DNA of 64,000 bases from Rhizobiales bacterium Y(2018) (GTDB lineage: Bacteria; Pseudomonadota; Alphaproteobacteria; Rhizobiales; Aestuariivirgaceae). This document shows positions 25,831-33,874 of this stretch, piece after piece. Position 1 is the stretch's first letter. The number at the start of each line of letters is the position of its first letter. The stretch lies in NCBI GenBank assembly GCA_005502925.1, contig SCPD01000003.1, forward strand, positions 124,001 through 188,000. Direction: 5' to 3'. The position numbers and the translations under genes are program-made. The notes under the pieces were generated by a model, which was given only the letters and a program-made list of their open reading frames with translations, was not told the origin of the DNA and made no database searches.

Positions 25831-26130
25831 TCATGCACGCGTCAGCAAAGCGCAGCCTGCGGTCGGACCGTAACCGGCGCTCGCAACGCGGAGGAAGACC
25901 GCGCTGCCGGCGAACGACCGGATCGTCATTCTGGCCGAGAACGACGGCGATGTCATAGAGATCGTCCTTCCGCCACATCTCCTCATGGCTCGCCGCGAAG
26001 AGAAGGCGAACCGGACGGTTGTAGTCGGGATGATCGGGCGCATCGCACCAGCCGTCCTTTTGGGATCGATGGCGGCGGTTTCGAACACCGACACCGGCGC
26101 CGCGGCGAGCTTGTCGGCGGCTCCCTCCAG
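25831..26130 (-). pseudogene. L,D-transpeptidase (YkuD-type) remnant with two frameshifts
   Basis: Three pieces in two frames reconstruct the C-terminal part of a YkuD-fold protein: ETAAIDPK, then GWCDAPDHPDYNRPVRL through LYDIAVVLGQNDDPVV, then GSAVFLRVASAGYGPTAGC. The first and third pieces share a frame and the middle lies in another, so there are shifts near the AAAAGG run and after PVV. The His expected before the PTAGC motif in this family is Arg here. The N-terminal half is missing and its place is taken by the thiamine promoter and riboswitch. Family identity rests on recognising the motif string. Confidence 0.75.
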
Positions 26131-26134
26131 GCGC

Positions 26135-26164
26135 TTGACAAAACAGCGAAGGATCATCCAACTT
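26135..26164 (+). promoter_or_regulatory. Putative promoter of the thiamine operon
   Basis: A consensus TTGACA at 26135-26140 is followed 18 bases later by CAACTT (26159-26164), a weak -10. A start near 26171 would place transcription just before the TPP aptamer. Confidence 0.5.
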
Positions 26165-26172
26165 AAAGACGT

Positions 26173-26266
26173 CCAGGGGAGTCCCGACAAGGGGCTGAGA
26201 TACTGCTGGCTCGCGCAGCGCAGTGACCCGTTGAACCTGATCCAGTTCATACTGGCGTAGGGACGG
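26173..26266 (+). ncRNA. TPP (THI element) riboswitch
   Basis: The conserved THI-box pieces are present in order: GGGGAGTCCC, GGGGCTGAGAT (26190-26201), ACCCGTTGAACCTGATCC (26226-26243) and the closing GGCGTAGGGAC (ends ~26264). It binds thiamine pyrophosphate and normally represses the genes behind it. About 135 bases lie between it and the first AUG, enough for an expression platform; since no strong terminator is obvious, sequestration of the AAAGGAGG ribosome site (26388-26395) is the likelier output. Confidence 0.95.
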
Positions 26267-26401
26267 TACTAGGCATTCGCGGGTCGGTCCTTCCGGCTTT
26301 GGAATTCGGGCAGATGCTCCCGATCCATCCTGGCGAAACGCCTCTTCCTCCTCTCGGCACGAACTGGGTCTCCGTTGCACATCGAGCAAAGGAGGCTCAC
26401 C

Positions 26402-26500
26402 ATGAATGCCCTCGCCATTCGCGAGAATCTCAGCTGCGGCGACCTTTACATGCCCGTCCAGGACACTGGCGCGAGCGCGCGCGAAACGAGCCCGCCATGA
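26402..26500 (+). CDS. 32-residue mini-ORF coupled to thiO (possible thiC remnant or leader peptide)
   Basis: ATG 26402 follows a strong AAAGGAGG ribosome site by seven bases and opens a 32-codon frame (starts MNALAIRENLSCGDLYMPV) whose TGA overlaps the thiO ATG as ATGA. It is the first ORF after the TPP riboswitch, the place usually held by thiC in rhizobial thiCOSGE operons. The piece GDLYMPVQD looks like the C-terminal tail of some ThiC proteins, so an internal deletion that kept both ends is possible. A purely regulatory leader is the alternative. Confidence 0.55.
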   Translation: MNALAIRENLSCGDLYMPVQDTGASARETSPP

Positions 26501-27486
26501 GGGTGCTGATCAGGGGGGCGGGTGTCGCCGGCCTCGCGCTCGCCCACGAACTTGCCATACGCGGCGCCCGCATCACCGTGATGGACCCGCGGCGGAGCTT
26601 GGCCGAAACCGCATCGTGGTTCGCCGGCGGCATGCTGGCGCCCTATTGCGAGCGCGAAAGCTCCGAGCAACTCGTGCAGGACCTTGGATTGGGCGCAGCG
26701 GATTGGTGGGACAAAGCCTTGCCTGGCCTTGTCACCGAAGCCGGAACACTCGTCGTCACGCTCCCACGCGATCACAGCGAACTGGATCGTTTCGCCGCGC
26801 GAACGACAGATTCCGTCAGCCTCGGTGCGGATGAAATTTCAACCCTGGAGCCAGACCTCAGGGGCCGCTTTGGCCGCGCGCTTTACTTCAAGCGCGAAGC
26901 CCATCTCGAGCCGCGGGTGGCGCTGCGGCGGCTGCGGCGCAAGCTGGCCGGCATGGGCGTCACCTTCCAGAACGCCACCGGCGGCAGGCCTGCTCCAGCC
27001 CATGACGTCAGCGCCGATTGCACCGGCATTGCGCGCGCCGCCTCCGATCCCAATCTCCGCGGCGTGCGCGGCGAAATGCTCATCCTGCGCACACGGGATA
27101 TCTCATTGTCTCGTCCAGTGCGGCTGCTCCATCCCCGTTTTCCGCTCTATGTCGTTCCGCGCGCCGACCATCATTTCATGATCGGCGCCACCATGATCGA
27201 GACCGACTGGGCCGGACCGATGACGGCGCGCTCGATGATGGAACTGCTGAACGCGGCCTACAGCCTGCATCCCGCATTCGGCGAAGCCGAGATAGTGGAG
27301 ACCGGCGCCGGCGTCCGGCCCGCCTATCCGGACAATCTCCCGCGCGTCGAAGGAGACGGCACGACGATCCGCGTCAACGGCTTTTATCGCCACGGATTTC
27401 TGCTGGCGCCCGCGATGGCGCAGCGGGCAGCCGACATGATCCTCCCCCCATTCTACCCAGGAGTTCTGAATGAAACTCACCGTTAA
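26497..27486 (+). CDS. thiO: Glycine oxidase-like FAD enzyme ThiO
   Basis: 329 residues with the FAD-binding motif RGAGVAGLALAHEL (6-19), a second dinucleotide contact ETASWFAGGMLAPY (~37), and the C-terminal FAD loop GFYRHGFLLAPAMAQ. ThiO oxidises glycine to the imine used in making the thiazole ring. Its start overlaps the mini-ORF by ATGA and its end overlaps thiS by 17 bases, so the genes are translationally coupled. Confidence 0.93.
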   Translation: MRVLIRGAGVAGLALAHELAIRGARITVMDPRRSLAETASWFAGGMLAPYCERESSEQLVQDLGLGAADWWDKALPGLVTEAGTLVVTLPRDHSELDRFAARTTDSVSLGADEISTLEPDLRGRFGRALYFKREAHLEPRVALRRLRRKLAGMGVTFQNATGGRPAPAHDVSADCTGIARAASDPNLRGVRGEMLILRTRDISLSRPVRLLHPRFPLYVVPRADHHFMIGATMIETDWAGPMTARSMMELLNAAYSLHPAFGEAEIVETGAGVRPAYPDNLPRVEGDGTTIRVNGFYRHGFLLAPAMAQRAADMILPPFYPGVLNETHR

Positions 27487-27667
27487 CGGCGAGGTACGGG
27501 ATATTTCAGCAGTCACCCTCGCCGAACTGATGTCCGAACTGGAATACGAGGGCAACTGGCTGGCCACTGCGCATAATGGCGTGATCGTGCACCGGCAGCA
27601 GCGTTCGCAGTGCCGGTTAGCGGAAGGCGATCGCATCGAAGTCCTTGCCCCGATGAAGGGAGGTTGA
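27470..27667 (+). CDS. thiS: Sulfur carrier protein ThiS
   Basis: A 65-residue ubiquitin-like protein ending in MKGG, the C-terminal Gly-Gly that is thiocarboxylated to deliver sulfur to the thiazole synthase. The start MKLTVNGE and the middle segment GNWLATAHNGVIV are typical. It lies between thiO and thiG. Confidence 0.95.
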   Translation: MKLTVNGEVRDISAVTLAELMSELEYEGNWLATAHNGVIVHRQQRSQCRLAEGDRIEVLAPMKGG

Positions 27668-27670
27668 GCC

Positions 27671-28444
27671 ATGCTCACTGTCTACGACACGCAACTTGCT
27701 TCGCGCCTGTTCCTCGGAACCGCGCAATATCCCTCGCCGGCGGCTCTTGTCGATGCGGTAAGGGCGTCTGCGACCAGCGTCGTGACAGTGTCGCTGCGCC
27801 GTGAAGCAGCCGGCGGCAATGCAGGCGGCCAGTTCTGGTCGCTCATCCGCTCACTCGGCGTCTCGGTGCTGCCGAACACTGCCGGTTGCCATTCGGTCAA
27901 GGAAGCGGTCACCACCGCCAAGATGGCGCGCGAGGTCTTCGGTACCGGCTGGATAAAGCTGGAGGTCATCGGCAATCACGATACGCTACAGCCGGACGTG
28001 TTCGGCCTGGTCGAGGCAGCGCGCATCCTTTGCCAGGAGGGTTTCTCGGTATTCCCCTATACGACGGAGGATCTTGTCGTCGCCGAACGCTTGCTCGACG
28101 CGGGCTGCCGGGTGCTGATGCCATGGTGCGCCCCGATCGGTTCGGCAAAAGGCCCGCGCAACCGCGACGCGCTGCGCTCGCTGCGCGGCCACTTTCCCGA
28201 AATTCCGCTCATCGTCGATGCCGGGCTCGGCCGCCCCTCCCATGCGGCGGCGGTGATGGAACTCGGCTTCGACGCCGTTCTACTCAATACAGCGGTCGCC
28301 AAGGCGGGTGATCCGGCGGCGATGGCGGCCGCTTTCGCCAAGGCGGTCGAGGCCGGCCGCCAGGCTTTCCACGCGGGCCTGCTTGAACCGCGCGATATGG
28401 CCGTCCCCTCCACCCCCCTCATCGGCAAGGCGGTGTTCGCGTGA
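27671..28444 (+). CDS. thiG: Thiazole synthase
   Basis: 257 residues. The Schiff-base lysine lies in WIKLEVIGN (Lys97). The flanking conserved parts [14 protein letters not shown] (~67) and [19 protein letters not shown] are also present, as is the phosphate-binding region [12 protein letters not shown]. It condenses ThiS thiocarboxylate, DXP and dehydroglycine into the thiazole phosphate. The end overlaps the GTG start of thiE. Confidence 0.95.
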   Translation: MLTVYDTQLASRLFLGTAQYPSPAALVDAVRASATSVVTVSLRREAAGGNAGGQFWSLIRSLGVSVLPNTAGCHSVKEAVTTAKMAREVFGTGWIKLEVIGNHDTLQPDVFGLVEAARILCQEGFSVFPYTTEDLVVAERLLDAGCRVLMPWCAPIGSAKGPRNRDALRSLRGHFPEIPLIVDAGLGRPSHAAAVMELGFDAVLLNTAVAKAGDPAAMAAAFAKAVEAGRQAFHAGLLEPRDMAVPSTPLIGKAVFA

Positions 28445-29046
28445 AGCTCGATCCATTCTACCTCATTGTCGACAGCGCCGCCTGGATCGGGCGACTGGTG
28501 CCGCTCGGCGTCAAGCTCGTGCAGCTCCGCATCAAGGAGATGGACGGTCAACCCCTACGCCAAGAAATCCGCGCCGCGAAGGCAATCTGCGCGCGCCACA
28601 GTTGCCAGCTCGTCGTCAATGACCATTGGGAACTGGCGATCGAGGAGCGTTGCGACTTCGTCCATCTCGGGCAGGAGGATCTCGTCAAGGCTGATCTCCC
28701 CGTGATCCGACAGGCCGGACTGCGGCTCGGCCTTAGCACCCATGATGAAACCGAACTCGACACTGCGCTTGCGGCCAGGCCCGACTACGTGGCGCTCGGT
28801 CCAATCTATCCGACCATGCTGAAAGAGATGAAATGGGCGCCGCAGGGACTCGACCGTATCGCCGAATGGAGGGAGCGGGTCGCGCCCTTGCCGCTCGTCG
28901 CCATCGGCGGGCTGAACCCGGACCGGCTCGCCGGCGTCTTCGGCAATGGCGCGGATTGCGCGGCAGTGGTCACCGATATCACGCTTGACGCCGACCCCGA
29001 GGCACGCACGCGCGGGTGGATCGCGGCAACAGCACCGTGGCGATGA
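28441..29046 (+). CDS. thiE: Thiamine-phosphate synthase
   Basis: 201 residues starting at GTG 28441, which overlaps the thiG stop (GTGA). Conserved features include [11 protein letters not shown] (~32), [22 protein letters not shown], and [18 protein letters not shown]. It couples HMP-PP with thiazole phosphate. No thiC or thiD is found in the window, so pyrimidine supply must come from elsewhere or from salvage. Confidence 0.94.
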   Translation: MKLDPFYLIVDSAAWIGRLVPLGVKLVQLRIKEMDGQPLRQEIRAAKAICARHSCQLVVNDHWELAIEERCDFVHLGQEDLVKADLPVIRQAGLRLGLSTHDETELDTALAARPDYVALGPIYPTMLKEMKWAPQGLDRIAEWRERVAPLPLVAIGGLNPDRLAGVFGNGADCAAVVTDITLDADPEARTRGWIAATAPWR

Positions 29047-29091
29047 ATGCCGATCGGGCCTGCCCGGGCCCAGCAATGCTCCGGGGACATT

Positions 29092-29490
29092 TCAGTGAAC
29101 ATGGTCCTCGCCGCCACAGCCACCGGACAGATCCCAGACCTTTGCAAGTTCAGCACCGTTGAAGCCGTGATCGCGAATGAGCAACTTTCCGAGGCCGCCA
29201 TAGACATGCCAGCGCCAGCACTGGCAGCAGCACGGTCCCTTCTCCGATGAGAGCTTCATCGCCCGGTCATAGGCTTTCTGCTGCTTGGGCTTGAGCTCGA
29301 TATTGTAGGCCGGAAGCAGGCGCTTTGCGAGGCCGGCCTCGATGTCATAGGGATCGGGCGGGATTTCCTTGATGGCCGCATGCATCAGGACGCTGGCTTC
29401 GCCAGGCGCGAACTCTGAAAGGCTGTGGTGCGCCAATAGTGCATTTGCCGGGCTCAGGTCAGCGACGCTAGCTTCTGATGGCCTCGTCAA
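29092..29490 (-). CDS. Cys-rich conserved protein of unknown function
   Basis: 132 residues at most. The C-terminal 75 residues look conserved: LAKRLLPAYNIELKPKQ, then EKGPCCCQCWRWHVYGGL, GFNGAELAKVWDLSGGCGG and a final EDHVH. Five Cys plus the terminal His could hold a metal or cluster. I recall similar Cys-rich tails in uncharacterised bacterial and archaeal proteins but know no function. The N-terminus overlaps the ridA end by 23 bases; ATG 29385 is an alternative start giving 97 residues. No signal peptide is visible, so a truncated N-terminus is possible. Confidence 0.6.
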   Translation of the reverse strand: MTRPSEASVADLSPANALLAHHSLSEFAPGEASVLMHAAIKEIPPDPYDIEAGLAKRLLPAYNIELKPKQQKAYDRAMKLSSEKGPCCCQCWRWHVYGGLGKLLIRDHGFNGAELAKVWDLSGGCGGEDHVH

Positions 29491-29878
29491 TGACCGCTAT
29501 CGCGTCGACCTCTATGAGGTAGCCTGGAGACATTATCGCTACCCCGACCACCACATTCGCTGGTTTGTGATCCCCAAACAGCGAAATCTGCGCCGCTTCG
29601 ATGATCGGAACGTGTTCATCGCGCTTATAGTCGACAATGTAGATCGTGATCTTGCAAACTTGCTCAGGCCGCGCACCAGCCGCCCTGAGCGCCCGGCCGA
29701 GATTGCCGAATGCCAAGCGCGCTTGCGCCGCAAAATCACCATGCCCGACAAGCTTACCGTTTATATCTTCGGGCTGCTGACCTGAGACGAATACCATCCT
29801 GGATCCCGTCGCGAGGACAACCTGCGTGTACATCTCCGGGACCGGCAGATCAGCTGGGTTGATGAGTTCGAGCGGCAT
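29468..29878 (-). CDS. RidA (YjgF/YER057c/UK114) family protein, copy 1
   Basis: 136 residues from ATG 29878, which has AGGAG ten bases upstream. The RidA fold is marked by VLATGSRMVFVSGQQPED, ARLAFGNLGRALRAAGA and VCKITIYIVDYK, ending in YLIEVDAIAVID. The Arg that binds the imine carboxylate in active RidA proteins is not in its usual CR[A/S] context, so this may be a Rid subgroup without classical deaminase activity. It stands alone on the minus strand after the thiamine genes. Confidence 0.85.
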   Translation of the reverse strand: MPLELINPADLPVPEMYTQVVLATGSRMVFVSGQQPEDINGKLVGHGDFAAQARLAFGNLGRALRAAGARPEQVCKITIYIVDYKRDEHVPIIEAAQISLFGDHKPANVVVGVAIMSPGYLIEVDAIAVIDEAIRS

Positions 29879-30301
29879 TAAATAATCTCCTACTTCGTTC
29901 ACTGAAATCGCCATTGGTGATCTGGCGATCATTGAGGATGCGACGAGACTCCGCATCGAAAACGACCGGCACGTCATCACGGCCGGCAAACCTGCCGACC
30001 CTTTGTGGTATGCCATTGGCAGTAAATGCAGTGGTGGCCGTCCAACAGAGACATTGGAATTATTTATGGAGAGGCTTATTCCCGCCCTATTGCAAACCCG
30101 CAGATGACGACCTTACATTTCCTCCCTTGATCAATCAAGTTAGCGAAGCTGACAAGATTTCTTGCCACGAGGCGCGCCGTCTCAATTCGCGACTTGTGCC
30201 TGAGAAGTGAAAGAGAAACATCGCCCTGGAACCATTTCGATACAGATGGTGTTAAACTCCCGAAGCCGCCCGCTAGAGGGAAGAAGAAGAAGTAAAGGTC
30301 A
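29879..30301. other. Intergenic region of lower GC, no gene seen
   Basis: These 423 bases divide the divergent ridA and TPR-like genes. No ORF has coding features and no terminator or palindrome stands out. Promoters for both neighbours must be here. A stretch TTGGAATTATTTATGG near 30053 is noticeably AT-rich. Confidence 0.4.
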
Positions 30302-30838
30302 GTGAAAGCCTTCAATCTCAACACTCTGCTAAATCAAGTAGAGCCTCATAGAAATGAGGTGGTGGAGATCGATGGCATGCTTATGCCAAAGAGTGCCGCC
30401 ATGCTGTTGTCTGTTCTCGCAACTGAAGCCGATTCAAATGCGCGCTTCTCACTCTACTTGAATGCTATCCTTGAATGCAGGACTAACAATCCCGCAACTG
30501 CCGTTAAGTTGGCACAGGCGAGCCATCAGGAGTTCCGTGACGTCGCAACGCTGATGACTCTTTCCGAAGCATTGACTTGGAATAATGAGCCGAAGGCAGG
30601 ACTTTTGCGCGCCAAGGAAGCTCTCGAATTAGCGATCCAGAGGCAAGCCTTGGTGAATTACGCAGCAGGAAATTTAGTTCGGCTGTCCGTCAAGACAGGC
30701 TCCGTCGAGACGGTGAACGAGGCGCTTGAGGCGCTGGTCGAATCCACGCAAGTGCCGCGCGATGGAGACTGCGTGTTGGAAGCCGACTGGAGCGACGAGG
30801 CTGAGGCGCTTGGCGCCGATATGGAGTTGATATCCTGA
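30302..30838 (+). CDS. Helical-repeat protein of unknown function, atypical base composition
   Basis: 178 residues from GTG 30302, eight bases after AAAGG. The sequence is all-helical with paired helices reminiscent of TPR repeats: ARFSLYLNAILECRTNNPATAV, VATLMTLSEALTWNNEPKAG and LLRAKEALELAIQRQ. The C-terminus is acidic (DWSDEAEALGAD). Base composition is visibly less GC-rich than its neighbours, suggesting transfer. I know no family. A 15-codon ORF (30863-30910, MRHTKRRKRKLAAKS) follows but overlaps a hairpin and is probably not a gene. Confidence 0.6.
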   Translation: MKAFNLNTLLNQVEPHRNEVVEIDGMLMPKSAAMLLSVLATEADSNARFSLYLNAILECRTNNPATAVKLAQASHQEFRDVATLMTLSEALTWNNEPKAGLLRAKEALELAIQRQALVNYAAGNLVRLSVKTGSVETVNEALEALVESTQVPRDGDCVLEADWSDEAEALGADMELIS

Positions 30839-30878
30839 ATCAGGTCGGTCGCCGCAAAGCAAATGAGGCATACGAAGC

Positions 30879-30900
30879 GCCGCAAGCGCAAGCTTGCGGC
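30879..30900 (+). terminator. Strong hairpin with GCAA tetraloop
   Basis: GCCGCAAGC (30879-30887) and GCTTGCGGC (30892-30900) are exact inverted copies around the stable loop GCAA. It lies between convergent genes, 40 bases after the stop of the TPR-like gene. There is no U-tract, so it may be a repeat element or a factor-dependent end instead of a classic terminator. Confidence 0.5.
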
Positions 30901-30940
30901 TAAATCGTAAGCCAACAGAGATTCGGCAATCCCCAGGAAA

Positions 30941-31435
30941 TCAGCGACGCGCTTTCCGCGCGGCCATCGGTTTATACGCCGTCACCTTGATCTCGATGCG
31001 GCAATCGAACATGAAATCGATGCGGAAGATCGAGCGGGTCGGCTGGTTCTGCGTGAAGAACTCGCCATAGGCGCGGTTCATCTCGTGGAAATCGCGCGGA
31101 TCGCGCAGCCAGACCGATGTGTCGACGACATCGGCCAGCGTGCAGCCCGCTTCCTTCAGGCTCGCCTCGATATTGCGCAAGGTGGCGCGCGTCTCGTCCG
31201 CCATGCTGCGGGGCGGCAGCTTGTTGCCGTCGCTGACGACGAGGCCCTTCTTGTCATAGACCACATCGGCGGGATCGAAACCGTGATCGCCTTGCGCCGA
31301 AGTGAAGACGAAATCGCCGGCGCGCATTGCCAGCGAAATGGGAAAACCCGGCTCGCTGCCATAACCCTGGACCAGGGGTCGCCTGGGTTTCTTTGCAGTC
31401 TTGACCGTCTTTGCCTTCTTCGCCGTCCGTACCAT
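30941..31435 (-). CDS. RidA family protein, copy 2
   Basis: 164 residues from ATG 31435 (GTG 31438 also in frame). A Lys-rich tail-like N-terminus (RTAKKAKTVKTAKKPRR) precedes a RidA domain: MRAGDFVFTSAQGDHG, TRATLRNIEASLKEAGC, VVDTSVWLRDPRDF, and IFRIDFMFDCRIEIKVTA. RidA proteins hydrolyse reactive imines or enamines released by PLP and flavin amino-acid enzymes. That fits its place at the end of an operon with a D-amino-acid dehydrogenase and a fold-type III PLP enzyme. Confidence 0.88.
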   Translation of the reverse strand: MVRTAKKAKTVKTAKKPRRPLVQGYGSEPGFPISLAMRAGDFVFTSAQGDHGFDPADVVYDKKGLVVSDGNKLPPRSMADETRATLRNIEASLKEAGCTLADVVDTSVWLRDPRDFHEMNRAYGEFFTQNQPTRSIFRIDFMFDCRIEIKVTAYKPMAARKARR

Positions 31436-31447
31436 CACATCCCTCGT

Positions 31448-32707
31448 TCAGTGATCCGCCAATGCAAAACCGCTGGTGTCGATACTCGCGGCGTTTTCCG
31501 TCACCAAGGCCGCCATGACCTCGCCCGAGCCGCAGCCCATGGTCCAGCCGAGATGGCCGTGACCGGCGGCAATGAAGAGATTGGCGATCGGCGAGCGCCC
31601 GAGAATGGGCGTGCCGCTCGGCGTCACCGGCCGGACGCCGGCCCAGTATTTCGCCGTCGCCGGATCGACGCAGCGGGCAAAATCGGGGAACACGCTGACG
31701 ACATTGTTGAGAATGGCCTGGCAGCGTGCCGGGCTCGGCGTCGTGTCATAGGAGGCGACCTCGGCCGATCCCGACACCCGCATGCGATCGCCCAAGGGCA
31801 CCAGGCCGAAAATGCGGCCGTCGTCGATGACTGGAAGGGTGGGCCGATCGGGCCAGGCCTGGCCCGGCACCGTGATGGTGACGCCCTTGACCGGATAGAT
31901 CGGCACGCGGATGCCGACCTGCTTCAGCAACAAGGGCGCGAAACTCCCCATGGCCACGACAAATCTGTCGGCCCGCATCACGCCACGGCTGGTGACGACG
32001 GCCGAGATGCCGTTGCTGTTCCGCTCAAGGCCCTGGACGGTCGTGCCATAGTGAAAAACGACGCCGAGCTCGGCGCAGCGTTGCGCCAGCGCGGTCGTGA
32101 ATTTGTGGCAGTCGCCGATCTCATCGCGCGGGAAATAGATGCCGCCGACGAGGCTACCGGCGGTCGTCTGCAAGGCCGGTACCCGCCGCACACACTCCGC
32201 CACATCGGCTTCGGCGAAAGTGAGGCCGGAGCCGGAGAGGAACTTCGCCGTCGCGATCCCGGATCTGAGCGGCTGCGCATTGGTATAGATCTTGAGCACG
32301 CCGTGGGTGCGCAGATCGTAATCGATGTCGGTTTCGGCGCGGATCTTCTGCAGCATCGCCAGGCTGTGCAGCGCGAGCCTCAGATTGACCAGGGTGTTGC
32401 GGCGGAAACGCTCCTCCGTGCAATTGGCCATGAATTTCAGGCCCCACTGCCACATTTTCGGGAGGGCGCCATACCGCACGAGCAGCGGTGCATTCTCCTG
32501 GCCGAGCCATTTCAGAACCTTGAGCGGCATGCCCGGCTGCGACCACGGCTCGACCTCGCTCGCATGGATGACGCCGCCATTACCGAAGCTGGTCTCGAGC
32601 GCCGCCCCCGGCTGGCGCTCGATCACCTCGACCTCGACACCATGGCGGGCGAGGAAATAGGCCGTCGCCGTCCCGACGACGCCCGCGCCCAGCACGATCA
32701 CTTTCAT
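31448..32707 (-). CDS. dadA: D-amino-acid dehydrogenase (DadA-like FAD oxidoreductase)
   Basis: 419 residues of the DadA type. The FAD motif is VLGAGVVGTATAYFLARHG (5-23), followed by ETSFGNGGVIHASEVEPW, with the C-terminal FAD loop AAGHGHLGWTMGCGSGEV and family segment YWAGVRPVTPSGTPILG. It oxidises D-amino acids to imino acids that go to 2-oxo acids. The stop lies 12 bases before the RidA gene and the start 26 bases after the DSD1 gene. Confidence 0.9.
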   Translation of the reverse strand: MKVIVLGAGVVGTATAYFLARHGVEVEVIERQPGAALETSFGNGGVIHASEVEPWSQPGMPLKVLKWLGQENAPLLVRYGALPKMWQWGLKFMANCTEERFRRNTLVNLRLALHSLAMLQKIRAETDIDYDLRTHGVLKIYTNAQPLRSGIATAKFLSGSGLTFAEADVAECVRRVPALQTTAGSLVGGIYFPRDEIGDCHKFTTALAQRCAELGVVFHYGTTVQGLERNSNGISAVVTSRGVMRADRFVVAMGSFAPLLLKQVGIRVPIYPVKGVTITVPGQAWPDRPTLPVIDDGRIFGLVPLGDRMRVSGSAEVASYDTTPSPARCQAILNNVVSVFPDFARCVDPATAKYWAGVRPVTPSGTPILGRSPIANLFIAAGHGHLGWTMGCGSGEVMAALVTENAASIDTSGFALADH

Positions 32708-32733
32708 GAAGTTGCTCCCTCAGCGCCGCTCAT

Positions 32734-33873
32734 TCAGCGCCCTCGCGCATCGACCGGCCAGATCTCGACCAGCATGTCGCCGCGCACGCAATGATAGCGG
32801 TCGTAGAGATTGATGGTCGGATCGCAATGCGGCGTCAAGAACTCGACGACATCGCCGATCGCGAGCCTGGCGCTCTTCGCATCATAAGCGACACCACCAT
32901 GCTCATCGCCCATCAGCCGGTAGCTGGCATTGGCGAGCTCGGGGCTCGTCACGACCGGCGGGCCGCCTTCCGTGGCGAATGATTTATAACCGGCATTGAC
33001 GATGGCGAGCCCTTCGCGATTGGCGCTCACCACCGACGTCTGGACGAAAAGCGCGGCGGCGAAAGGCGAGTTGCCGCCGGCGGTCATGGCGATTTCGAGA
33101 TATTCCCGGTCCATGAAGGGATAGGAGCCGGCCTGCACTTCCGTATAGACATGGCCGTCGGGGTCGATGTCGAACGTGCCGGTCCCCCCGCCGGTGACGA
33201 TCGCCGGCGAGAGGCCCTCGGCCTTCAGATGATCGAGCAGCGCCTTGACGCGCGCCATTTGTGCCGCCGCCGCCGCCTTGCGGTCGGCATGGGCCTGGAT
33301 GTGCTGGAGATGGCCGTAATAGGCCTGGACGCCGGCATAGCGCAAATGGGCCGAGACTTTGATCCGACGGACCAAGGCGGCGGCCGCCTCGACGCTCGTC
33401 GTCCCGGTGCGGCCCTGGCCGACATCGAATTCGACGACGAGCGCCAAGGACTGGCCGGTCGCGGCGCCAGCTTGCGCCAGGGCTTCCACATTGTCCGGAT
33501 TGTCGGCGACGACAACGAGGCCCTTGCTCCTGCCGTTGAGCGCCATGAGCCGGTCGATCATCGCCGGTGTCACCACGGGCGAGGTGATGAGGAGATTCTC
33601 GATACCGCCCGCGGCCAGCGCCTCCGCTTCGCCCAATGTCGCGCAGCATATGCCGATGGCGCCCGCCGCCACTTGCCGTCGCGCGATCTCGATCGACTTG
33701 CCGCCCTTGCTGTGCGGCCGGAGATTGATTCCGGCCTTCTTCGCATGCGCCGCCATCGTCGCGATATTGCGGTCGAGCATGTCGAGATCGAGCAGCAGCG
33801 CCGGCGTGTTGAGCTGCCGGCGCCCGCCTTTCACGCCGATGAATTTCGCGTTCGGTCCAAGAGTCACGTTCAT
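32734..33873 (-). CDS. DSD1-family PLP enzyme (D-threonine aldolase / D-serine dehydratase-like)
   Basis: 379 residues from ATG 33873. A fold-type III (alanine-racemase-like) barrel binds PLP at the Lys of RPHSKGGKS (~Lys56). A C-terminal metal site HCDPTINLYDRYH (~353) is characteristic of the D-serine dehydratase/D-threonine aldolase group. These enzymes act on D-beta-hydroxy amino acids. Its stop-start arrangement with the lactonase-like gene (overlap of three bases or less) places it in the same operon as the sugar genes. Confidence 0.88.
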   Translation of the reverse strand: MNVTLGPNAKFIGVKGGRRQLNTPALLLDLDMLDRNIATMAAHAKKAGINLRPHSKGGKSIEIARRQVAAGAIGICCATLGEAEALAAGGIENLLITSPVVTPAMIDRLMALNGRSKGLVVVADNPDNVEALAQAGAATGQSLALVVEFDVGQGRTGTTSVEAAAALVRRIKVSAHLRYAGVQAYYGHLQHIQAHADRKAAAAAQMARVKALLDHLKAEGLSPAIVTGGGTGTFDIDPDGHVYTEVQAGSYPFMDREYLEIAMTAGGNSPFAAALFVQTSVVSANREGLAIVNAGYKSFATEGGPPVVTSPELANASYRLMGDEHGGVAYDAKSARLAIGDVVEFLTPHCDPTINLYDRYHCVRGDMLVEIWPVDARGR

Positions 33874-33874
33874 G

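Noticed and set aside
30863-30910. 15-codon basic ORF MRHTKRRKRKLAAKS
   Set aside because: Most of it is the GCCGCAAGC hairpin itself, so the coding look comes from the palindrome.
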